A stretch of 64,000 nucleotides of DNA from Stigmatella aurantiaca (GTDB taxonomy: Bacteria > Myxococcota > Myxococcia > Myxococcales > Myxococcaceae), in NCBI RefSeq assembly GCF_900109545.1, contig NZ_FOAP01000029.1, positions 1 to 64,000 on the forward strand. The letters run 5' to 3'. The translations under genes and the position numbers were made by a program. Numbering within the stretch: the first letter of the stretch is position 1; every line of letters starts with the position of its first letter. Positions 33,501 through 43,500 of this stretch are shown here, piece by piece. The notes below the pieces were generated by a model. The model was not told the DNA's origin. It searched no databases and saw only the letters and a list, made by a program, of their open reading frames with translations.

Positions 33501-34533
33501 GGCCGTCTTCGTCCGCCTGGAGCAGCTGCCCCTGTCGTCCAACGGCAAGGTGGACCGCAAGGCCCTGCCAGAGCCCGTGCTTCAGCCCACCCGCACCTCG
33601 AGCCTCACGGATGCCCGGGGAGGGAAGATCCTCGCGACCGTCATGCGGCTGGTCGCCGAGGTGCTGAAGCGTCCGGAGATCGAGCCGGGTGCCGGTCTTC
33701 TCCAGATGGGCGCCACTTCGGTCGAGCTCATCAAGCTCGCGATGCTGCTCGAGCAGGAGTTTGGAAGCCGTCCCACCATCACGGAGATCCTCTCGCTTCG
33801 GAATGCCTCGGAGATCGCGGGCTATTACGTCGAGCGCCAGCCGGTGGAGGAGACTCCCGAGAGCAAGGCGGCGGAGCCGAGTCCCGCGGGCATCCGACGC
33901 TTCGATTCGGGGGCCGTGACCGCGCAACTGGCCTCGCCGCCGGAGGATGACGAGCGGCGGCAGCGCTACTTCAAGCGGCTCAGCCACCGGACCTTCTCCG
34001 CGGAGCCCCTCGACGCTCAGGTGCTGGGCCGGTTGCTGTCCTGCCTTGCTCCCCTCAAGGTGGAAGGGCAGCTCAAGTACCAGTACGGCTCGGCAGGCGG
34101 AATCTACGGCGTCCAGACCTACCTCTTCATCGGCGCAGGGCGTGTCCGGGGGCTCGAAGCAGGCGCCTACTACCATGATCCCCTCCGGCACACGCTCGTT
34201 CACCTGGGAGGCGCGGGCACATCTGGAGCGGCGTTGCACACGGCTGCCAATGCCTCCATGGCCGAGCGCTCGGCGTTCTCGCTTTTCCTCGTGGGTGACC
34301 GGCGGGCCATTTCCCAGCGTTACGGGGACAAGTGGCGGGATCTGGCGCTGATCGAAACGGGTTTGATGGCTCAGCTTCTCGAGACGAGCGCGGCGGAGGC
34401 CGAGCTGGGGCTCTGCCAGCTGGATGAAGTGCGCTTCGAGGAGCTGCGCAAGGTGCTCCGGCTGGAAGAGGAGCACGTGTATCTCCATGGCCTCGTGGGT
34501 GGCGGCATCGCGTGGGAGGAAGGGTCCCTATGA
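30520..34533 (+). CDS. mtaC: MtaC: NRPS, docking-Cy-A(Cys)-PCP-Ox
   Basis: This 1337-residue subunit makes the first thiazole. Residues 1-55 form a TubC-type N-terminal docking domain. The heterocyclisation domain (about 65-500) starts with FPLTDIQETY and has the D-x4-D motif in DFDAITAD instead of HHxxxDG. The adenylation domain (about 530-1035, TSGSTGRPKG near 670) has pocket residues D-L-Y (FDLSVYD), N (WNSVP), L-S (LMSGD) and I-W (SIW), the cysteine code. The PCP (about 1040-1115) carries its Ser in GATSVEL, not the usual GGHS/GGDS. The C-terminal FMN-dependent oxidase (about 1145-1330) dehydrogenates thiazoline to thiazole. The start is TTG at 30520 inside TTGA with GGAGGA at 30505-30510; an ATG start is not available. 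The tail WEEGSL likely docks on MtaD. Confidence 0.92.
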   Translation: MNAPALISELTRIGVELKVEDEHLRVRAARGVLTPELQKLIATHKAEMIQLLRPAVATPNASLQFEPFPLTDIQETYFVGRGMDFGLSGMSCHLYHELDTRGLDVARLSRAWQRLIEQHVMLRSVVLPSGEQRVLESVPPFSIPVLDLRGQASTVVDAKLAEIRKELSTRSTPPGQWPTFELRATLLDDGRTRIHFDFDAITADASAVLTLLEEWREFYLSPDRPLKPVPITFRDHVLAEEAARDTDSFRQAQAYWMERLKTMPDAPALPIATEPERLMRPSFGRLSGRLDAARWARLKEHAANAGLTASGVVCAAFSEVLGTWSETPHFTLNLTLFRRLPIHPEVDRLLGDFTTNVLLEVDRSGESFTARAVRLRDQLAEDLEHTHFSGVRVMRERAQMKKGNGAIMPVVFTSLLGHRSRVPGGGSPFNWLGEVVYAITQTPQMWLDHQVREESGALYCHWDSPEGLFPQSMLEGAFEAYMDLLGRLADDGACWEQSTVVRLPASQRAQREAFNATAAPIPESRLDTLFLAQAEQGPQRAAILESSAKITYGELLGQAGSLAAHLVELGAKPNELTAVVLEKGWRQAVAVMAVHLAGSAYLPLDPALPEERRRLLLEEGQVKVVLTESHLAQRLSWPEGIRVVAIADAARGTPPRLPARATSDLAYCIYTSGSTGRPKGVMIEHRAAANTLLDLNERFGVGPSDRVFALSALGFDLSVYDIFGSLAAGAAIVMPQPEASRDPAHWLQMIREQGVTIWNSVPTLMEMLVDLVESRGEMLPASLRLVLMSGDWIPVTLPDRIRKLSPHIKVISMGGATEASIWSIIHPIGRVDPSARSIPYGRPMLNQRFYVLDERLAPRPDYVPGDLYIGGVGLAQGYFRDEETTRARFIAHPQTGERLYRTGDMGRFLPEGEIEFLGRKDFQVKIAGHRIELGEIEAALVRHPSIREAVVAAPGERTSRRLVAYLVPVEGQEPPSDEALRAFLGAALPQYMVPAVFVRLEQLPLSSNGKVDRKALPEPVLQPTRTSSLTDARGGKILATVMRLVAEVLKRPEIEPGAGLLQMGATSVELIKLAMLLEQEFGSRPTITEILSLRNASEIAGYYVERQPVEETPESKAAEPSPAGIRRFDSGAVTAQLASPPEDDERRQRYFKRLSHRTFSAEPLDAQVLGRLLSCLAPLKVEGQLKYQYGSAGGIYGVQTYLFIGAGRVRGLEAGAYYHDPLRHTLVHLGGAGTSGAALHTAANASMAERSAFSLFLVGDRRAISQRYGDKWRDLALIETGLMAQLLETSAAEAELGLCQLDEVRFEELRKVLRLEEEHVYLHGLVGGGIAWEEGSL

Positions 34534-37500
34534 ACACGTCCGAATTCGTCGTTTACCTCCAGCAGAAGGGCATCGAGCTCTGGCTGGAGGGGGACGTGTT
34601 GCGCTTCCGCGCGCCTCCTGGCCACCTCACGCCGGAGCTGCGCACGGCGTTGAAGGACAAGAAGGAGCAGCTCGTGGCGCACCTGCGCTCCGCGAGCCGC
34701 GCCGCGAACCTTCAGGCCGCGGCGAGCCCGCAGCCGGTGGAGTCCTCGCGCTTTGCTCCGTTCCCTCTCACCGACATCCAGAATGCCTACTGGGTGGGCA
34801 GGCAAGGTGCATTCGATACGGGCAACGTCGCGGCCCACAGCTACCTCGAGCTCGCGTTCGACTCGCTCGATCTGCCGCGCCTGGAGGGTGTCCTCCAGCG
34901 CCTCATCGAGTACCACGACATGCTCCGCATGGTGGTGCTCCCGTCGGGCGAGCAGGTGGTGCTGGAGACGGTGCCGCCCTTCACCCTCACCGCGTATGAC
35001 CTCGCCGGAGCGCCAGCCCGTCAGGCCGAGGCGCATCTCGAGACCATTCGCGCGGAACTCTCCCATCAGGTGCTTCCGGCGGACCGGTATCCCCTGTTCG
35101 ATGTCCGGGCCACGAAGGTGGCCGGTGGACGGGTTCACCTGCACATCAGTTTCGATCTCCTCACGGCCGATGCCTTCAGCGTCCAGATCCTGATCGAACA
35201 GTGCGCTTCGCTGTACTTGAATCCCGGCGCGCCGCTGGTGCCGTTCAAGAAGACCTTCCGGGATTACTGCGTCCAGTCCGCTCAGCGCACCGACCCGAAC
35301 TCCCGGGCGTATCAGAACTCGCTGGCGTACTGGCGGGACCGCCTCGAGAAGATGCCCAACGCCCCCGATTTGCCGCTCGTGAACGACACGGACGTGAAGG
35401 GGCAGCACCACTTCGTGCGCCGGAAGGCGGGGTTGGATCAGGCCTCCTGGCGCGCTTTCCGGAGCCATGCGAAGGCCGCGGGCATCACGTCGTCCATGGC
35501 CCTGGCCGCCGCCTATGGTGAAACGCTCCGGGCCTACAGCCGGAGCAACCGGCTCACGCTCAACCTGACGCTCTTCAACCGGCTGCCCCTGATCGAGGAT
35601 GTGGAGCGAATCGTCGGGGACTTCACCTCGGGCATCCTGCTCGAGCTGGATGGCTCGAAGCCCGAGTCCTTCGCCGACAGGGCGCGGCGGCTCCAGCGGC
35701 AGTTCCTCAACGACCTGGAGCACTCGGCCGTATCGAGCGTGAAGGTCCTGCGGGAAGCGATGCGTCTGGGCCGCTGGGACGCGGGGACCGCCATGCCCTA
35801 CGTCTTCACGAGCCTGATCTCGGAGACGGGGCGCTCGTTGAGCATGTCCGAGGGCGTGAAGATCGTCGACGTCATCTCCCAGACGCCCCAAGTGTGGCTC
35901 GACCACCAGGTCTTCGAGCTGGATGGCGGCATCTATTACAGCTGGGACTCTGTCGATGCGCTCTTTCCAGCGGGCCTGATCGACGCTGTCTTCGAGAGCT
36001 ACGGGCGGCTCCTCCGCCGCCTTGCCGATGATGCCTCGGCGTGGGAGGCGCTCTCACAGCAGCCGCTCGTGCCTGCGCAGCAGGCGAGCCGGGCCGAGTA
36101 CAACGCCACCGAGCGGCCCGTGCCATCCGAGCGGATGGAGTCGCTCTTCCTTCGCCAGGCTGAGCGGCAGCCCAGCGCGGCCGCGGTCATCTCCGGCGAT
36201 CAGGTGCTCTCGTATGGGGAGATCGAGCGCCGGTCGGCCCGGGTCGCGGCATGGCTGCTCGCCCAGGGCGCCAAGCCCGGCCAGCTCGTGGCAATCGTCG
36301 CGGAGAAGGGGCTGGAGCAGGTGGTCGCCGCGCTCGCCATTCTTCGTGCGGGAGCCGCCTACCTGCCGCTGTCTCCATCCCTTCCTCCCGAGCGGCTCCA
36401 CGGCCTGCTGGAAGAGGCCCAGTCCAGCATCGTCCTCACGCAGTCCGCCCTGGAGACGTCGCTGCGCTGGCCCCAGGGGACCCGCTGCCTCGCGGTGGAC
36501 CGCGATGCACTTCTCGAGTCTCCCAAAGCCGCACTGCCGCCGGTTCAGGGCAATGGTCTTGCCTATGTCATCTACACCTCGGGTTCGACGGGCCGTCCCA
36601 AGGGCGTGATGATTGATCACCGGGGAGCGGTGAACACGCTCCTCGACATGAACGAGCGCTTCAACGTGGGTCCCCAGGACCGGATCCTGGCGCTCTCGTC
36701 CCTCAGCTTCGACCTGTCGGTCTACGACATCTTCGGGGCCCTGGCCGCGGGTGGCGCCATCGTGATGCCGGAGCCTGGCACGTCGCGCGATCCCGCCCGG
36801 TGGCAGGCGCTGCTGGAGAAGACGGGCGTCACGATCTGGAACTCGGTCCCCGCGCTGATGGACATGCTGGTCGAGTACTCCGAGGGAAGCGGGCTGCGCT
36901 TGCCGGACTCGCTGCGCCTGGTCCTGATGAGTGGTGACTGGATCCCGGTCACACTTCCCGGACGCATCCGTGCGCTGTCCAAGAACGTGGAGCTGATCAG
37001 CCTCGGTGGCGCGACCGAGGCCTCCATCTGGTCCATTCTGTACCGGATTGGGGACGTGGGCGCCGGCTGGCGCAGCATTCCGTACGGCCGCCCGATGGTG
37101 AATCAGCGCTTCTACGTGCTGGATGAAGCGCTGGAGCCTTGCCCGGACTGGGTCGCGGGCCAGATGTACATTGGCGGTATCGGCCTCTCGCTCGGCTATT
37201 ACCGGGATCCGGTCCGCACCGCCGAGCGGTTCATCACCCATCCCAGGACGGGCGAGCGCCTGTACGCGACGGGCGACCTGGGCCGCTTCATGCCCGATGG
37301 GAACATCGAGTTCCTCGGCCGCGAGGACTTCCAGGTCAAGATCCAGGGCTATCGCATCGAGCTCGGTGAGATCGAGGCCGCGCTCGATTCGCATCCCTCG
37401 GTGCGCTCCTCGGTGGTCAATGCCGTTGGGAAGCCTGGGGGTACCCGGCGCCTCGTGGCGTATGTCGTTCCCGGTGAAGGGGAGGCGAGTGCTTCCCCGG

Positions 37501-40500
37501 CGAGTGCTCCTCCGGCGAGCGCCCCGTCCTTGGCGTCTGCTCCGAAGCTGGTTCACGAGTACAGCGTTCTGGAGAGCCAGGGACCTGGGCTGATCACCGA
37601 TGCAGTGGAGCGCCTGGAGTTCAAGCTGAAGCAGCACAACCTGCGCCCGGACTCGGGCAGCCGGACGTCGGTTCCGCTCCAGAAGCCCGAGCTTAACGAG
37701 GCCTTCCGCAAGAAGTACATGGAGCGGCAGAGCGCCCAGTCCTTCCTCTCCGAGCCTGTGTCTCTGGAGCGGCTCAGCGAGTTGCTGAGCAGCCTGATGC
37801 CGATCTCGCTGGAAGACTCCATGATGCCCAAGTACCGGTATGCATCGGCCGGTGGGCTCTATCCGGTACAGGTCTACCTGCACGTCAAGCCGGGGAGGGT
37901 CGGAGGCCTCGCGGGCGGCACTTACTACTATCACCCGAAGCGTCACGAGCTCGTGCTGCTGACCGCGGATGCGGCCCTGGATCCGAGCCAGCACGCGTCC
38001 CGGAACCAGCCTGTCTTCGAGGCCGCTGCGTTCTCCGTCTTCCTGGTCGGGAAGCTGAGTGCCATCGAGCCGTTGTACGGGACCATGGCGCGGGACTTCT
38101 GCATGCTGGAGGCGGGCTACATCGCCCAGCTCCTCATGAGCGCGGCCCCCTCCCACAAGCTGGGGTTGTGCCCGATCGGAGTGATGAACTTCGAGCCCCT
38201 GCGCGCGCAGTTCGCGTTGGATGAGCACCACGTGCTCCTGCACAGCTTCGTGGGCGGTGGGGCAGGGATTGCTGCCACGGTGGCCGCTCCGGCTCCCAAG
38301 GCCGTCTCCGCTTCGCTGGCGGACGAGCTGCGGCGCTATCTGGCGTCGAAGCTGCCGGAGTACATGGTTCCCTCGTCGTTCGTCATGCTGGAAGCCCTTC
38401 CGCTGACGTCCAACGGCAAGGTGGACCGGGGGGCGCTCCGCCCACCGGCCGAGCCGGTGGAGGCGGCGCAGCCCGTTCGCCGTACACCGGGCTCGGACGT
38501 GGAGCGCTCGCTGGCGGCCATCGTTCAAGAGGTGCTCCACCTGGACGAGGTGGATGTCCACCGCAACTTCTTCGATCTGGGAGGCACGTCCGTTCACATC
38601 GTGCAGATGCATCGCAGGATGAAGGAGCGGCTCAAGACCGACATCCCGATCGCGCAGATGTTCCGGTACACCACCATCAGCGCGCTGGCGGAGTTCATCA
38701 ACAGTCAGCGCGCTCCGGCAGCTCCCACCGTGGCCGTTTCACCTCCACCGGCGCCCGTGGTGAAGGCTGCGGTGGTGCCTGCTCCAGCCATCCGTGAGGA
38801 GGCCGCTCCTCGGGCTCCGAGTGTGTCTGCCGTTCCCACGGCGCGCGAGACGGCGCTCACGCCTTCCACGGGACGGCAGGAGCCGATTGCCATCGTCGGC
38901 ATGTCTGGCAGGTTCCCGGGTGCAAAGAACCTTGGGGAGTTCTGGCGGAACCTGCGCGACGGCGTCGAGTCGGTCTCCTTCCTGACGGAGAAGGAGCTGC
39001 GGCAGTCGATGGATGACCCCTCGATGCTGCGCGATCCCAACTACGTCCGGGCGAGCAGCGCTCTCGAAGACGTCGAGTTCTTCGATGCGGACCTGTTTGG
39101 CTTCATGCCGAAGCAGGCACGGATCACCGATCCGCAGCACCGCATCTTCATGGAGTGTGTCTGGGAGGCCATCGAGGATGCGGGCTACAACCCGCGCAAG
39201 CTCGACAAGCTGGTGGGCGTCTACGCGGGTGCCATCATCAGCAACTACCTCCTGTTCAACCTCGGCCCTTCGGTGGGCCGGGAGGGGGCGGTGCGGGACC
39301 TGCAGACCTTGATCGGGAACGACAAGGACTATCTGGCCACCCACGTGTCCTACAAGCTGGGGCTGAAGGGGCCCAGCCTCAGCGTTCAGTCCGCTTGCTC
39401 CACCTCGCTCGTGGCGGTCCACCTGGCGTGCCAGGCGCTGGCGAACAAGGAGTGCGACATGGCGCTGGCCGGCGGCGTGTCCGTGCGGCTGCCGCAGAAG
39501 TCGGGGTACCTCTATGAGCAAGGAGGCATCCTGTCGCCCGATGGGCACTGCCGTGCGTTCGATGCGAACGCCCAGGGAACCATTTTCGGCAGCGGCGCGG
39601 GCGTGGTGGTCCTCAAGCGCCTGTCGGACGCGTTGGCGGACGGCGACAGCATCCGGGCGGTGATCCGGGGCTCGGCCATCAACAACGATGGCTCGCTGAA
39701 GATCGGTTACACGGCTCCCAGCCAGGATGGTCAGGCCGCGGTGATTTCCGCCGCTCTGGCCGCGGCTGGCGTGAGCCCATCGACCCTCGGTTACATCGAG
39801 ACGCACGGAACCGGGACGCCGCTGGGAGATCAGATCGAACTCTCCGCGCTCCAGCAGGTCTTTGGTTCCAGCACCGGTGCGGATGGCCGCTGTCCCATCG
39901 GCTCGGTGAAGACCAACGTGGGGCACCTGGAGGTCGCCGCCGGCATCGCGGGGTTGATCAAGACCGTGCTGAGCCTGCAGCACCGCCGGTTGCCGCCCAG
40001 CCTCCACTTCAAGAAGCCCAACCCGCAGCTCGAAGCTGGATCCAGCTCCTTCTACGTCAACACCCAGCTCTCCGAGTGGCCTGCGGGACAGCATCCCCGC
40101 AGGGCGGGCGTGAGTTCCTTCGGCATTGGCGGCACGAACGCGCACGTGGTGCTGGAAGAGGCTCCTGCGCATGGGCGTCCCGTGGCGGAGCGGGAGCGGC
40201 CCCTGCACGTGCTGAGCCTGTCGGCGCGCAGCGAGGTGGCACTGAAGGCGTTGGCAGGCCGGTACGCGCAGCACCTGGCGTCGTGTGGTCCCGTGAACCT
40301 GGCGGATGTGTGCCACACGGCGAACACCGGCCGTGCGCAGTTCAATCACCGGCTGGCCCTGGTGGCGGAGTCCCCCGCGCAGTTGAGCCAGCAATTGGCC
40401 CTGTTCGCCGAGGGAAGTGAGGCGGGGCAGGCCGTGGTGGGCCAAGCGCCCAGTGCTGGCAAGACGGAAGTGGTGTTCCTGTTCACGGGACAGGGGAGCC

Positions 40501-43500
40501 AGCACGAGGGGATGGGCCGTGAACTGTACGAGACGCAGCCGACGTTCCGGGCGAGCATTCAGAAGAGCGATGAGCTGCTGAAGCCGGTGCTGAAGGAGTC
40601 GCTGGTGGAGGTGCTGTACGGAGGGAAGGGGCACCTGCTGGAGCAGAGCGGGGTGTCGCAGCCGGCACTGTTCGCGGTGGAGTACGCACTGGCACAGCTG
40701 TGGATGAGCTGGGGGGTGAAGCCGGCGGCGGTGATGGGCCACAGCCTGGGAGAGTACGTGGCGGCGTGCGTGGCGGGGATGTGCACGCAGGAGGAGGGGC
40801 TGAAGCTGGTGGCGGCGAGAGGCCGGCTGATGCAGCAGCTGCCAGAGGCGGGGGAGATGGTGGCGGTGCTGGCGGCGGAAGGGAAGGTGAGGGAGGCACT
40901 GGCCGGGTACGAGCAGAGCGTGTCGGTGGCGGCGGTGAATGGCCCCGAGGAGACGGTGGTGTCGGGCCGAGCGGCGCAGGTGGAGCAGGTGGTGTCGAAG
41001 CTGAAGGAGAAGGGAGTGGAGTGCCGGAAGCTGAAGACGACGCACGCGTTCCACTCGCCGCTGATGGAGCCGATGCTGGAGGCGTTCGAGAAGGAGGCCG
41101 GGCAGGTGAAGTGGAAGCGGCCCGAAATCGAGCTGGTGTCGAACGTGAGTGGCGGGCAGGTGAAGGGGGAGGAGGGGTTGAAGGGGGAGTACTGGAAGAA
41201 GCACATCCGGCAGCCGGTGAAGTACTGGGAGGGGCTGAAGGGGCTGTACGAGAAGGGGTACCGGGTGTTCGTGGAGGTGGGCCCGAAGCCGACGCTGGTG
41301 AACGTGGGAAAGAGGAGCCTGCCAGGGGGTGAGGCGGAGTGGTTGGGGTCGTTGAAGCAGGGAAGCAACGAGTGGCAGCAGATGCTGGGGAGCGTGGGGA
41401 AGCTGTACGTGAAGGGAGTAGGGGTGGACTGGGCGGGGTTCGACCAGGACTACCCGAGGGCCAAGGTGGCGCTGCCCACCTATGCCTTCCAGCGGGAGCG
41501 CTACTGGATTGAACGCAGCCGCAGGACGGCCGCGAGCGCAGTGTCCAGCCCGGGCGCTCGCCAGTTGCTGGGACGGCGCGTGTCGTCTCCCACCCTCAAG
41601 GAGACGGTGTTCGAGTCCTTCGTGAGCACCCGTGCGTTCCCCTTCATCGAGGATCACCGGGTGAATGGCGCTGCGGTGCTTCCGGCCACCATCTACATGG
41701 AGATGGCCCAGGCTGCCGCCGGGGAGCTGTTCGGTGCTGGGTGCCACACCGTGGAAGGCCTGCTCATTCAAGAGGCACTCGTCCTGCAGGACGACGCGGA
41801 GCGCGCGCTGCAGCTCGTCCTCTCCTCCAGCGGAGACGACGCGTTCTCCTTCCAGATCTTCAGCGCACAGGCCGGTCCCGCCGAGCCGCAGCGTGAGGCG
41901 TCCTGGACGCTTCATACGGCGGGGACGATCCGCAAAGCCCAGAAGGGCGCTTCCGCGCCGCAGCCGCTGTCCGTCGAAGGCTTGCTGTCCTGGTGCCGGC
42001 AGACGGTGCCAGTCACGGCCCTCTACGAGAACTTCGAGGCCCGGGGCATCTCTTACGGCGAAACCTTCCGGGGCATTCAGAAGCTCCACATCGGCCGCAA
42101 GGAAGCGTTGGCCTGGGTTCAGCTCCCCGAGTCCCTGGACTCGGACGCGGCCCTGGCTCCCATTCACCCGGCGCTGCTCGATGCCTGCCTCCAGGTCTGT
42201 GGCGCGACGCAGCTGGAGGAGGGCGTTCCAGCACAGGAGGACGTGCTCTACCTGCCCGTCGGAATGAAGAGGTTCCAGCTTTGGCGCGCGCCCGGCACGG
42301 CGTGCTGGAGCCACGTCTCGATTCAGTCCCAGGACGCAGCATCCGACAAGACCTTGACCGGAAGCGTGCGCCTCCTGGATGCCACTGGCGCGGTGTGCGC
42401 CGAGATCGAAGGGTTGCAGTTCCGGCAAGTGAGCCGCGCCGCGCTGAACCGGGCTCTTCAGACGGGGCGCGAGTGGACCTACGAAGTGAAGTGGGAGCAG
42501 CGTCCGCGCACCGGCATTCTGGAGGATGCGGTTCTGGAGGGCACCTGGTGGGTGCTGGCGGATTCGGCCGGTCTCGGAGCGGGACTGATCGAGTCCCTGC
42601 AAGAGCGAGGCGCACGGTGTGTGGTGGTGCATCCTGGATCGGCCTATGAGGCCCGGGGAGACCGGACGTTCACCGTCAACCCGGCGCGAGCGGAGGACTT
42701 CGAGCGCCTGCTCGTGGATGCTCAGGGTCCGGCCCAGTTGCCCTGCCGCGGCATCCTCCATCTGTGGGGACTCGACGAGGGATTGCCGGTGGAGGAGGCG
42801 CAGGCGCTGGGATGCCGAAGTGTTCTGAACCTTGTCCAGGCACTCGGTAAGAGCCGCGTCGAAGTGTCACCGCAGCTCTGGATCCTGACGCGCGGCACCC
42901 AGCGCACGGGACACGAGACCCAGCCTCCCTCGCTGACCCACTCGGCCCTGTGGGGTCTGGGCCGCACGCTCGGGATCGAGCACCCCGAACTCTCGGTTTC
43001 GTTGGTGGACCTCGACGTGGGCTCCCGTGACCCGTCCCTGCTGATGGAAGAGTTGCTCCTCGGGCCAGACGGAGAGCAGGTCGCTTTCCGCAATGGGCAG
43101 CGCTACGTCTCGCGCCTCGCCCGCTGTGCGGCCCCGAACACCCAGTCCCCGGCCGTCCGGTTGAGGGACGACGTGAGCTACCTGCTCACGGGCGGGTTGG
43201 GGGCCATTGGTCTCCAGGTTGCCCAGTGGATGGTCGAGCGGGGCGCCCGGCACCTCGTCGTGATGGGACGCAAGGAGGCGGGCAGTGCGGCGCAAGAAGC
43301 GCTGAAGCCGCTGAAGGAAGCCGGGGCGCAGATCCGGCTGGAGCAGGGGGACGTCTCCCAACCCGGCGATGTGGCCCGGGTGCTCGCCACCCTCGCCCAG
43401 AGCGGTCCGCCGCTGCGGGGCGTGATGCACCTGGCCGGTGTGGTGGAGGACGGCATGCTGCAGCAGCTGGACTGGGCCCGCTTCCAGCGGGTGCTCGCTC

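Noticed and set aside
38739-42761. Long minus-strand open frame opposite mtaD (about 1340 codons)
   Set aside because: Translation is low-complexity His/Leu/Arg/Gln-rich with no domain motif; it is the antisense shadow of the GC-rich PKS codons.
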